This document shows, one piece after another, positions 56,784 to 64,000 of a stretch of 64,000 nucleotides of DNA. Position numbers and translations under genes: made by a program. Origin of the DNA: Saliniradius amylolyticus (GTDB lineage: Bacteria; Pseudomonadota; Gammaproteobacteria; Enterobacterales; Alteromonadaceae); assembly GCF_003143555.1 (NCBI RefSeq), contig NZ_CP029347.1, positions 372,001-436,000 on the forward strand, in the 5' to 3' direction. Under the pieces are notes generated by a model. The model searched no databases, was not told the DNA's origin, and saw only the letters and a list, made by a program, of their open reading frames with translations. The number at the start of each line of letters is the position of its first letter. The stretch's first letter is position 1.

Positions 56784-57278
56784 ATGGCTAAGGTAGCAAT
56801 GATCGCCGCTATGGCTAAAAACAGGGTAATAGGACGGGATAATGACATGCCCTGGCATCAGCCTGCCGATCTCAAACACTTCAAGCAGGTGACCATGGGT
56901 AAGCCCATTATTATGGGGCGTAAGACGTTTGAGTCCATTGGTCGGCCCTTACCAGGGCGTACCAATGTGGTGATCAGCCGCAGTCCCGATTTTAACCCGG
57001 AAGGGGTTGAAGTGGTGACGACGCCCCAGCAGGCTTTAGAAAGGGTGCAAAGCCAAGATGAAGTGATGGTGATTGGAGGGGGGCGTATTTATGAGTTATT
57101 CCTGCCGCTGGCTGAGCGTTTGTACATCACAGATATTGATCTGGACGTTATCGGAGATACCTACTTCCCCGATTATCAGGCCGAAGCTGGCTGGATCGAG
57201 GTAACATCTGAGTCGTTTAAGGCCGACGACAAGAATGCCTGCAATATGGTGTTCCGCACTTTGGATAGGCAGCATTAG
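56784..57278 (+). CDS. folA: Dihydrofolate reductase
   Basis: 164 residues, chromosomal-type DHFR reducing dihydrofolate with NADPH. MIAAMAKNRVIGRDNDMPWHQPADLKHFKQVTMGKPIIMGRKTFESIGRPLPGR contains the Met20 loop and the folate-site acidic residue (Asp, in PADLKHF). It is tightly coupled to obgE; in E. coli folA instead faces apaH. Confidence 0.96.
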   Translation: MAKVAMIAAMAKNRVIGRDNDMPWHQPADLKHFKQVTMGKPIIMGRKTFESIGRPLPGRTNVVISRSPDFNPEGVEVVTTPQQALERVQSQDEVMVIGGGRIYELFLPLAERLYITDIDLDVIGDTYFPDYQAEAGWIEVTSESFKADDKNACNMVFRTLDRQH

Positions 57279-57292
57279 CGCCTGACATCAGG

Positions 57293-57326
57293 CATTAAAA
57301 AAGGGAGCCGGAGCTCCCTTTTTTGT
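57293..57326. terminator. folA / chemoreceptor bidirectional terminator
   Basis: GGGAGC with GCTCCC around a 4-nt loop, A run before and T run after, so it works on both strands for the convergent genes. Confidence 0.9.
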
Positions 57327-57340
57327 GCCTGCTATTTTGC

Positions 57341-59365
57341 TTACACTTTGAACTGCTTAATAGACTCTTGCAGTTCATCCGCCAGCTTGGCCACTTCATG
57401 GCTTGAGTCAGAGGTCTGCTCGGCGCCTGTTGCGGTTTGCTCAGCGATAGATACAACGTTTTCCAATCGCTCTGAGATTTCCTGAGACACCGTGTACTGT
57501 TCCCGCGCGGACTGCTCAATTTGCGAGCTCACATCATGTGCCTTATGCACCGCGTTGGTAATGAGATCCAGCGCTTCGGTGGCCTGCTCGGTTTTCTCAA
57601 CACAGGCTTCGGTTTGAGATTTGCCTTGTTCCATTGCGTTCACGGCTTTCTCGGCACCGGCCTGTAGCATCTCGATCATGGAGTGGATTTCCTGAGTCGA
57701 CTCCTGAGTTCGGCTGGCCAGGGTTCTGACTTCATCAGCAACCACCGCAAAGCCGCGACCCTGTTCGCCCGCCCTGGCAGCTTCAATAGCGGCGTTCAGG
57801 GCTAACAGATTGGTTTGATCGGCCACACCTCGGATTACATCCAGTATTCCGCCAATGCTGGCACTGTCTTGATGCAGCTTATTAATCACATCAGAGGCTT
57901 CCTGGACGTCTTTAGCCAGCACCAGGATGGTATCTTTGTTTTCGTTAGAAATCTGCTTAACACGCTGGGCTTCTTTATCTGCATGGCGAATTTCACTCAG
58001 GGTGTCTTCGGCATTCTGGGTCACCGTCTGCGAGGTGCTGTTCATCTCTGTAGTCGCTGTAGCGACCTGTGCCACCAGGGACTTCTGTTCCTGAATGGAC
58101 TTGGTGGTTTGGGCGGTGACTGCAGAGGTTTCTTCAGAAGCGGCCGCTAATTGGCTGGCCCGTGAAGAAATTCCCGAAATCAGCTCTTTAAGGCTATTAA
58201 TCAGGTTATTACAGTTTCTGGCCAACTCACCAAACTCATCCTGAGAGGAGTCATCCAACCGCTTGGTCAGATCACCGGACGATACGACATGCAGCATCTC
58301 GTTGACGCGGTTCAGAGGAATGGTGATTGCCCGGATGCTGAATATTGCAATCACAGCCGCTGCGGCTGCTGAGATAACCATGATGATGATCGTACTGGTG
58401 TTACCCGTGGTAACGGCGCTGGCAACGTTTTGCTTCGCTTCGGTGGTGATGTTATTCGCATCGGTTAACAGTTGATCGAGCTGCTTAACAGCTTGTTCAA
58501 TATTGGCTTCCGATTCGGAGAGGGCATTAACCGCCTGGTTTTGGTGGTTAAGACGTTCAACATGGCGACGGATAAGGCCTGAAGAACCGGTTACGCCTTC
58601 TTCGACCCGGTCGACCATATCCATAATTTCAACCAGCATATCATTATCACTCTGACTGCCTGCCGCAGAACGCATACTATTGGCCGTCTCTCTGACGGTC
58701 TCCATACGCAGCTTAAACTCATTCCCTATGGTTTCAGCACGCGTTAACGTTTCAGTTTTCAGGTAGTTGGATGCCACGGTAATCAGAGCTACTAACTCGG
58801 CTTCTAAATCCATGCCCACCATCGCAGCGTCTGCTAGGGGGCCATCGCCCCGCGCTGCGTCCATATCGGAGAAGTCGAGCAGCATCATGGTGGTGTCATC
58901 AATGGTTATTTCCACATCCTCTAACTGGCTCTGCAGGCTGGCGGCCAGTTCCAGGTCAGCAATCCGGCTATCAAACATGGACTGCACGTTATCACTGTAC
59001 CGGCCGTACGCTCTTTCGACCTCGGCAACTTCTTCTTTAAGTGTCGGCTCACTAGTAACGGTTTGCTTAAGATTGCCCAGAACCGAGTTGAACTCATTTT
59101 TAGATTCCTGGTAATGACCTAAGCGTTCCTCAAGAGCTGAAACGGTCTTTTCGTGGAAAGCGGTGATGGCGATACGGCCCATATCGACAAAGGTAACCTT
59201 GAGGTTTGAGCTGCCCTGTAAGGTGGGGACGGCCAATTGGTTTACTTGCTCTATTTCACTGTCCACACTGTTGAGATTGATCAGCGATGTAATACTGATA
59301 ATAAATAGCAACAGGGTGATGATGGCAAAGCCACCAATAACTCGCATGGCTACTGTTAATTTCAT
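57341..59365 (-). CDS. Methyl-accepting chemotaxis protein
   Basis: 674 residues. TM1 is at about 10-30, then a large, helical periplasmic sensor (31-323), TM2 at about 324-347, HAMP at about 348-400, and a long cytoplasmic signalling domain. The hairpin tip is [36 protein letters not shown] (about 514-550). The sensor is all-helical, extended helical-bundle-like, ligand unknown. There is no C-terminal NWETF-type pentapeptide. It sits alone between folA and apaH. Confidence 0.94.
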   Translation of the reverse strand: MKLTVAMRVIGGFAIITLLLFIISITSLINLNSVDSEIEQVNQLAVPTLQGSSNLKVTFVDMGRIAITAFHEKTVSALEERLGHYQESKNEFNSVLGNLKQTVTSEPTLKEEVAEVERAYGRYSDNVQSMFDSRIADLELAASLQSQLEDVEITIDDTTMMLLDFSDMDAARGDGPLADAAMVGMDLEAELVALITVASNYLKTETLTRAETIGNEFKLRMETVRETANSMRSAAGSQSDNDMLVEIMDMVDRVEEGVTGSSGLIRRHVERLNHQNQAVNALSESEANIEQAVKQLDQLLTDANNITTEAKQNVASAVTTGNTSTIIIMVISAAAAAVIAIFSIRAITIPLNRVNEMLHVVSSGDLTKRLDDSSQDEFGELARNCNNLINSLKELISGISSRASQLAAASEETSAVTAQTTKSIQEQKSLVAQVATATTEMNSTSQTVTQNAEDTLSEIRHADKEAQRVKQISNENKDTILVLAKDVQEASDVINKLHQDSASIGGILDVIRGVADQTNLLALNAAIEAARAGEQGRGFAVVADEVRTLASRTQESTQEIHSMIEMLQAGAEKAVNAMEQGKSQTEACVEKTEQATEALDLITNAVHKAHDVSSQIEQSAREQYTVSQEISERLENVVSIAEQTATGAEQTSDSSHEVAKLADELQESIKQFKV

Positions 59366-59498
59366 AGTCTTCCCCGAAAAACAATCATTGCCGGTTCATT
59401 GTCACAAATTTATAACTTAGGATCACTAAAAAACAATGCCTTAGTGATAGGGTGGTGGCATTTTTGCAACCATCAGACAGGCTATCGACCAGTTCGGG

Positions 59499-60314
59499 CT
59501 AACCTTTAAGATGAGGGACCCGAGTGCACTGACCAGTGTCCAAATCCAATGCTGTCATACTCCCTCCCCAAATATAGCCGCTATCCAATCCAATAACATG
59601 CTCGTTTTGGGTTTTGCACTCCAATGCGGCCCAATGGCCGAAAATCACCCTTTGGCCCGGTTTAAGGCTAAATTCAGGGTGTTTGAACCAGGGATAAAGC
59701 TCTTTAGGTGCCTGGGCGGTCGAGGTTTTCGTCTTCAGCTCCAGGGCGCCGTCGGCGGTAACGTAGCGCATTCGAGTCAGAGCATTAATGATAAAGCGAT
59801 TGCGTTGCTTTGTCGGTAAGTCATCGGACCAGACTCTGGGCTCATCTCCGTACATATGAGAGAGCACCGCTTGCCAACCCTGTGATCGAAGCTGTTGACT
59901 AACAAAAGTAGCCTGATCCAGGGCATGCTCAATGCTCCAGTGCGGGTATAAGCCTGCGTGAGTCATCAGAGTGTTCGAGACCGGAGCCAGGGCAAGCGGA
60001 CAATGGCGTAGCCAGTGAACATATTCATCCCGGTGTCTGCTCTCAAGCAATGGCTCAAAGCCATTACTGGGCTTATTCTTTGCAAGCTCGAGGTGTACGG
60101 CTAAAAAATGCAGGTCATGGTTACCCAACACCGTTTGAAAGCTATCGCCTAAAGACAAAAGGTAGTCCAACGTTTCCTTTGCCTCTGCACCGCGGCCAAT
60201 CAAGTCGCCGACCGCATACAAGCTGTCCCGTTCGGGACTGAACTGACACTTATCCAGTAAGCGACGTAGCCCGGAGTAACAGCCTTGAATATCGCCAACC
60301 ACATAGCGAGCCAT
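59499..60314 (-). CDS. apaH: Bis(5'-nucleosyl)-tetraphosphatase, symmetrical
   Basis: 271 residues. It hydrolyses Ap4A to two ADP and can remove Np4 caps from RNA. The metallophosphatase motifs GDIQGC, GDLIGRG and GNHDLH are at the N-terminus. It is the last gene of the lptD-surA-pdxA-rsmA-apaG-apaH run, 2 nt after apaG. Confidence 0.96.
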   Translation of the reverse strand: MARYVVGDIQGCYSGLRRLLDKCQFSPERDSLYAVGDLIGRGAEAKETLDYLLSLGDSFQTVLGNHDLHFLAVHLELAKNKPSNGFEPLLESRHRDEYVHWLRHCPLALAPVSNTLMTHAGLYPHWSIEHALDQATFVSQQLRSQGWQAVLSHMYGDEPRVWSDDLPTKQRNRFIINALTRMRYVTADGALELKTKTSTAQAPKELYPWFKHPEFSLKPGQRVIFGHWAALECKTQNEHVIGLDSGYIWGGSMTALDLDTGQCTRVPHLKG

Positions 60315-60316
60315 AA

Positions 60317-60691
60317 CTAATTAACCTGTTTGGGATCGGCCAGGGTAAATACCGGGATGTGGGCCTGAAATGTCTCGCCAGACGCCGTTTGCATATCATA
60401 GTGGCCTTGCATGGTACCGACCGGGGTTTCCAACATGGCGCCGCTGGTGTACTCGTAGCTCTCCCCGGGGGCAATCTGGGGTTGCTGACCCACTACGCCA
60501 GAGCCCGCCACCTCTTTATGGGTGCCATTGCCATCGGTGATCAACCAATACCGGTTAATGAGTTGTACCGTCTGTTCGCCCTCGTTGGTAATCCTAATGT
60601 GGTAGGCAAAGGCAAACTGGTCTTGTTCAGGGTCCGAGCTTTTGGGAAGATATTGAACCTCGGCGGTGATATGAATGGACTCAGGGGGCAA
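60317..60691 (-). CDS. apaG: ApaG (Co2+/Mg2+ efflux-associated protein)
   Basis: 124 residues with the fibronectin-III-like ApaG fold: FAYHIRITNEGEQTVQLINRYWLITDGNG, and EVAGSGVVGQQPQIAPGESYEYTSG. Function remains poorly defined. It is 2 nt from rsmA. Confidence 0.94.
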   Translation of the reverse strand: MPPESIHITAEVQYLPKSSDPEQDQFAFAYHIRITNEGEQTVQLINRYWLITDGNGTHKEVAGSGVVGQQPQIAPGESYEYTSGAMLETPVGTMQGHYDMQTASGETFQAHIPVFTLADPKQVN

Positions 60692-60693
60692 AA

Positions 60694-61494
60694 TTACTCC
60701 TCAACGTGAATCAGATTAGCCAAACGCGCGAAGTCTTCCAACGATAGGACTTCGGCACGACTCTCCGGTTTAATGCCAACGGAGGCGATCTGGTCAGCGG
60801 ATAAACTGTTCTTCAGGCTGTTTCTAATGGTTTTCCGGCGCTGGTTAAAGGCCTGAGTGCAGATACTGGCCAATGTGCTTTCATTGTTTACCTGAACCGG
60901 TTTATTGGTATGGGGAATCAGGCGCACAATGGCCGAGTCCACCTTTGGCGGTGGATTAAATGCCGCCGGGGGAACCTCGAGGACCGATTCCACCTGGCAA
61001 TAATACTGAGCCATGACGGAAAGCCGTCCGTAGTTTTTATTGCCTGGACTGGCAGCCAGCCGTTTAACCACTTCTTTTTGCAACATGAAATGCATATCCT
61101 CAATGCACTCGGACTGAGCGAAGAGGTGAAACATCAGGGGCGTAGAGATGTTATAGGGCAGGTTGCCAAATACTCGTAGCTTACCGTTTTCAGGGCAAAG
61201 CTGGTGAAAGTCATACTTAAGGGCATCCTGCTCGACGATCGTCAGTTTATCAGCCATGAAGGGGTGGTGGCGCAAGCGCTTGGCCAGATCCCGGTCAAGT
61301 TCCACCACGGTAAGGTGATCCACCTGTTCACACACCGGTTCTGTTAGTGCGCCGAGGCCTGGGCCAATTTCAACCAGTGCCTGCCCCTTTTGTGGGGAGA
61401 TAGCATCCACGATGCGCTGTATTACCAGGGCGTCATGAAGAAAGTTTTGGCCAAAGCGCTTACGGGCAGTGTGGCCCAAATGCTGACGACTCAT
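60694..61494 (-). CDS. rsmA: 16S rRNA (adenine1518-N6/adenine1519-N6)-dimethyltransferase
   Basis: 266 residues (KsgA). [12 protein letters not shown] starts the catalytic domain; [13 protein letters not shown] binds [17 protein letters not shown] is the N(L)PY motif. It dimethylates two adjacent adenines near the 3' end of 16S rRNA. Its start overlaps the pdxA stop by 4 nt. Confidence 0.97.
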   Translation of the reverse strand: MSRQHLGHTARKRFGQNFLHDALVIQRIVDAISPQKGQALVEIGPGLGALTEPVCEQVDHLTVVELDRDLAKRLRHHPFMADKLTIVEQDALKYDFHQLCPENGKLRVFGNLPYNISTPLMFHLFAQSECIEDMHFMLQKEVVKRLAASPGNKNYGRLSVMAQYYCQVESVLEVPPAAFNPPPKVDSAIVRLIPHTNKPVQVNNESTLASICTQAFNQRRKTIRNSLKNSLSADQIASVGIKPESRAEVLSLEDFARLANLIHVEE

Positions 61495-62471
61495 TGTTGC
61501 ACCTCTGCCATTTCAATGGCCTTATTCAGCGCGATGGAAAAACTGCCGGTGTCGGCCTGTCCGGTGCCGGCCAAGTCTAACGCGGTGCCGTGATCCACTG
61601 AGGTGCGGATAAAGGGCAGCCCCAGAGTAATATTAACGGCGGCACCGAAGCCTTTATATTTCAGTACTGGCAGGCCCTGGTCGTGGTACATGGCTAGAAT
61701 GGCGTCGGCTTGCTCGAGATACTTGGGCTGAAAAATAGTGTCGGCAGGCAGTGGTCCGGTAAGGTTCAGGCCCTGCTGTCGCAGTTCATCCAGGGCCGGT
61801 TCTATGATATCGATCTCCTCACTCCCCAAGTGGCCTCCCTCACCCGCGTGGGGATTGAGTCCACATACATAGATCTTGGGGTTGTCGATACCAAACTTAG
61901 TTTTTAGGTCCTCGTGAACAATAGTGAGTACTCTGTTTAACCGTTCGCGGGTAATCGCTTTGGCCACGTACGCCAGGGGAATGTGAGTGGTCGCAAGAAC
62001 CACTCGTAGTCCTTCGGTGGCGAGCATCATAACCACATCGGAGATGTTGCTTTGCTGTGCAAAAAACTCGGTGTGGCCGCTAAAAGAGATGCCTGCCTCG
62101 TTAATGATTCCTTTATGAACCGGACCGGTCACTACGGCATCAAATTCGCCACTGAGATTTTTCTTGCAGGCCTGCTCTAAAGTTTGCACCACATAGTGTC
62201 CGTTGCCGGCGTCCAGCTTTCCGGCTGTCACCGGACTAGAGCCGCTAATGGGGTGTATATACAGCTGCCCCGGCCTTGCAGGTTGCCTCTGTTCGGACTT
62301 GTAGGGGAGCAGTTCAAGTGGCAAGCCTAATTGGCTGGCCCGCGCTTGCAGCATCGCAGGGTCAGCAAAAGCCACCAATTGAGCGCGCCACTGTTGCTGA
62401 ATCAGTTGGATCAGCAAGTCGGGGCCAACGCCGGCGGGTTCCCCCGGCGTTACCGCAATACGAACGGTCAT
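61491..62471 (-). CDS. pdxA: 4-hydroxythreonine-4-phosphate dehydrogenase PdxA
   Basis: 326 residues. The NAD-dependent step of pyridoxal phosphate synthesis. [12 protein letters not shown] is the N-terminal signature, and GHTEFFAQ and [16 protein letters not shown] contain metal-binding histidines. [17 protein letters not shown] contributes the third. It is 3 nt after surA. Confidence 0.97.
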   Translation of the reverse strand: MTVRIAVTPGEPAGVGPDLLIQLIQQQWRAQLVAFADPAMLQARASQLGLPLELLPYKSEQRQPARPGQLYIHPISGSSPVTAGKLDAGNGHYVVQTLEQACKKNLSGEFDAVVTGPVHKGIINEAGISFSGHTEFFAQQSNISDVVMMLATEGLRVVLATTHIPLAYVAKAITRERLNRVLTIVHEDLKTKFGIDNPKIYVCGLNPHAGEGGHLGSEEIDIIEPALDELRQQGLNLTGPLPADTIFQPKYLEQADAILAMYHDQGLPVLKYKGFGAAVNITLGLPFIRTSVDHGTALDLAGTGQADTGSFSIALNKAIEMAEVQQ

Positions 62472-62474
62472 GGT

Positions 62475-63767
62475 TTACTCCACCACCTCTATGTATGCCT
62501 GGTCGCGCATTTCTCGCATCCAGCTGTCGGCTTCCTCAGCAAAGCGGCGTTTGAACAGGAGCTGATAGGCTTTGTTTTGACGGCGCTCCTCGGTGGCATC
62601 GCTGATACGGCGATCCTGGAGCTGAATGAGATGCCAGCCATGTGTGGAACGAACCGGTTGGCTGTACTGGTCTTTCTCGAGTCTGGCCAGCGCCTGACGG
62701 AACTCGGGGACGTAGTTCTCGGGGTCGGCCCAGCCCAGCTCTCCGCCTTTGAGCGCAGAGCCAGGATCCTCTGAGTGTTCTTTGGCCAGTTCTGCGAAGT
62801 CTGCCTCACCAGCGATGAGCTGTTCACGGAAGTCTTTCATCATAGTGCGAATTTTTTCTTCGCTCAGGATGACCGAGGGTTTCATTAAAATATGACGGGC
62901 CTTAACTTCCTCTACTTCAACGGTTTCCAGTCCCCGGGTGTCCTGGATTTTCAAAATGTGAAAGCCGGCACCGCTGCGAATCGGACCGATGAGTTCGCCT
63001 TTATCTTTGCCTTGCACCGCTTCTGCAAACAGGGTGGGCATGGCGTTGATGTTCAGCCAACCCATATCACCGCCTTCCAGAGCTTTAGAGCCAGAGGAGG
63101 ACGCGATGGCGATTTTGGCAAAATCAGAACCCTGACTGAGCAGATCCAGTACTTTAGCCGCTCGGTCACGCGCGCTTTCAATATCTTCATCGGACGGTTC
63201 CGGTGGGAATCCGATCAGAATATGCCCCAAACGATATTCGGCTTGCTGCTGACCTTGTTCTTTCATTAACTCCACCAGGTTCTGGACTTCCTGCGGGGTG
63301 ATATAGACCCGGCGGCGCACATTCGCACGTCTGACTTCGCCCATGATTAACTGGCGGCGCACCTGCTCGCGGTATTCGTCATAGCTTAAGCCATCTTTTG
63401 CCACTTGGCCGCGCAATTGCGCCAGTGTCATGCCTTGTTCTGCGGCGATATTAGCGATGGTCTGGTCAAGTTGAGGGTCGCTGATTTGCATCCCCATGCG
63501 GTCAGCCATCTGCATTTGCAGATTCTCCATAATCAGGCGTTCGGTGACCTGAGTACGTAAAGCCCGCTCGGAAGGAAGATCCTGACCTGAGGCCAGAGCC
63601 TCTTGCTTGACTTGTTGTAGTCGGCTCTGGATTTCACTTTCCAGTATCACGCCTTGATCGACGATAACCGCGACCTTATCCAGTTCTTTTGGTTGACTGT
63701 GAGCTGTGCTCAGCCACAGTGCGAGAAACGATAATAAGACAACTTTTAATTTCATATCCAACTTCAT
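62475..63767 (-). CDS. surA: Periplasmic chaperone/isomerase SurA
   Basis: 430 residues. The signal peptide ends near STAHS/QP. The N-terminal chaperone region (VAVIVDQGVILESEIQSRLQQV) is followed by two parvulin domains (from about residue 175 and 285; the second has the family hallmark GGELGWADPENYVPEF) and the C-terminal helix. It escorts outer-membrane proteins, including LptD. The ATG at 63767 overlaps the lptD stop by one base; 63755 is an alternative. Confidence 0.96.
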   Translation of the reverse strand: MKLDMKLKVVLLSFLALWLSTAHSQPKELDKVAVIVDQGVILESEIQSRLQQVKQEALASGQDLPSERALRTQVTERLIMENLQMQMADRMGMQISDPQLDQTIANIAAEQGMTLAQLRGQVAKDGLSYDEYREQVRRQLIMGEVRRANVRRRVYITPQEVQNLVELMKEQGQQQAEYRLGHILIGFPPEPSDEDIESARDRAAKVLDLLSQGSDFAKIAIASSSGSKALEGGDMGWLNINAMPTLFAEAVQGKDKGELIGPIRSGAGFHILKIQDTRGLETVEVEEVKARHILMKPSVILSEEKIRTMMKDFREQLIAGEADFAELAKEHSEDPGSALKGGELGWADPENYVPEFRQALARLEKDQYSQPVRSTHGWHLIQLQDRRISDATEERRQNKAYQLLFKRRFAEEADSWMREMRDQAYIEVVE

Positions 63768-64000
63768 TATTGATTGACAAAATAAGGCTGTCTGTAACCA
63801 AACAAGCCTTCGTCGAGCAATGAGCGGGCCGAGTCACTGCTGCCCATTCCCTTAAATTCAAATTGTAACGAGATGCCTGACTCGAATTCATTGGTGTTCT
63901 GATGTCCCAACGCATCAAACCGGTTGCTCAAGTAGCGTTGCGCAACCAAGCGTATTGACCAGCAACAGGAATCGTATTGTAGGCCAGTGTAGGTCTCGAT
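63767..64000 (-). CDS. lptD: LPS-assembly protein LptD, C-terminal fragment
   Basis: Open to the window edge: 77 residues of the C-terminus. It begins IETYTGLQYDSCCWSIRLVAQRYL; the CC pair matches the conserved C-terminal cysteines of LptD that form its essential disulfides. The last strand FGYRQPYFVNQ ends the barrel. The rest of the gene is outside. Confidence 0.93.
   Translation of the reverse strand: METYTGLQYDSCCWSIRLVAQRYLSNRFDALGHQNTNEFESGISLQFEFKGMGSSDSARSLLDEGLFGYRQPYFVNQ

Overview
The window is a chromosomal segment from a gammaproteobacterium, most likely a marine Alteromonadales (Alteromonadaceae-like) species. The evidence is gene content and order: a MotX sodium-motor protein, YggN and DUF3718 proteins, a CoaX pantothenate kinase after birA, a tRNA-Thr/Tyr/Gly/Thr-tuf block, and an rpoC-rpsL junction. 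The species assignment is inference; no database search was possible.

Layout. 1-4.7 kb: the tail of cnoX/ybbN, msrA, a DCC thiol protein and an SDR oxidoreductase. These are followed by a small accessory block (divergent LysR regulator, beta-class GST, SnoaL-like protein, 4-OT tautomerase) that ends in a decayed second copy of the SDR 3' end. 4.7-12 kb: a sodium symporter, a YeeZ-like epimerase, yggN, a membrane coiled-coil protein, small membrane proteins, a PatB-type C-S lyase and motX. 12.2-15.2 kb: rnr-rlmB. 15.5-24 kb: the spc and alpha ribosomal operons (rplN to rplQ, with secY, rpmJ and rpoA). 24-25 kb: an unrecognised exported protein built from ten exact 15-residue repeats. 25-30.7 kb: a complete rRNA operon (16S-tRNA-Ala-tRNA-Ile-23S-5S). 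31-36.8 kb: murB-birA-coaX, four tRNAs, the first tuf copy, two small unknown genes and tRNA-Trp. 36.8-53.4 kb: secE-nusG, rplKAJL-rpoBC, and the str operon rpsL-rpsG-fusA-tuf. 53.7-64 kb: ispB divergent from rplU-rpmA, then obgE-folA, a chemoreceptor, and the lptD-surA-pdxA-rsmA-apaG-apaH operon on the minus strand.

Most of the window is core translation and transcription machinery. The S10 operon (rpsJ to rpsQ), normally between tuf and rplN, is absent: the second tuf is followed by ispB, and rplN is preceded by rlmB.

The most unusual signal is a roughly 96-nt structured intergenic element after 5S rRNA and after both tuf genes. It forms five small hairpins, four of which differ by compensatory base changes between the 5S and tuf copies. 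It is preceded by an 11-nt locus-specific arm complementary to the end of the upstream gene. It is followed by a second copy of that gene's 3' end and a second terminator. Two further operon junctions (nusG/rplK and rpoC/rpsL) appear to have a promoter built into a terminator hairpin.
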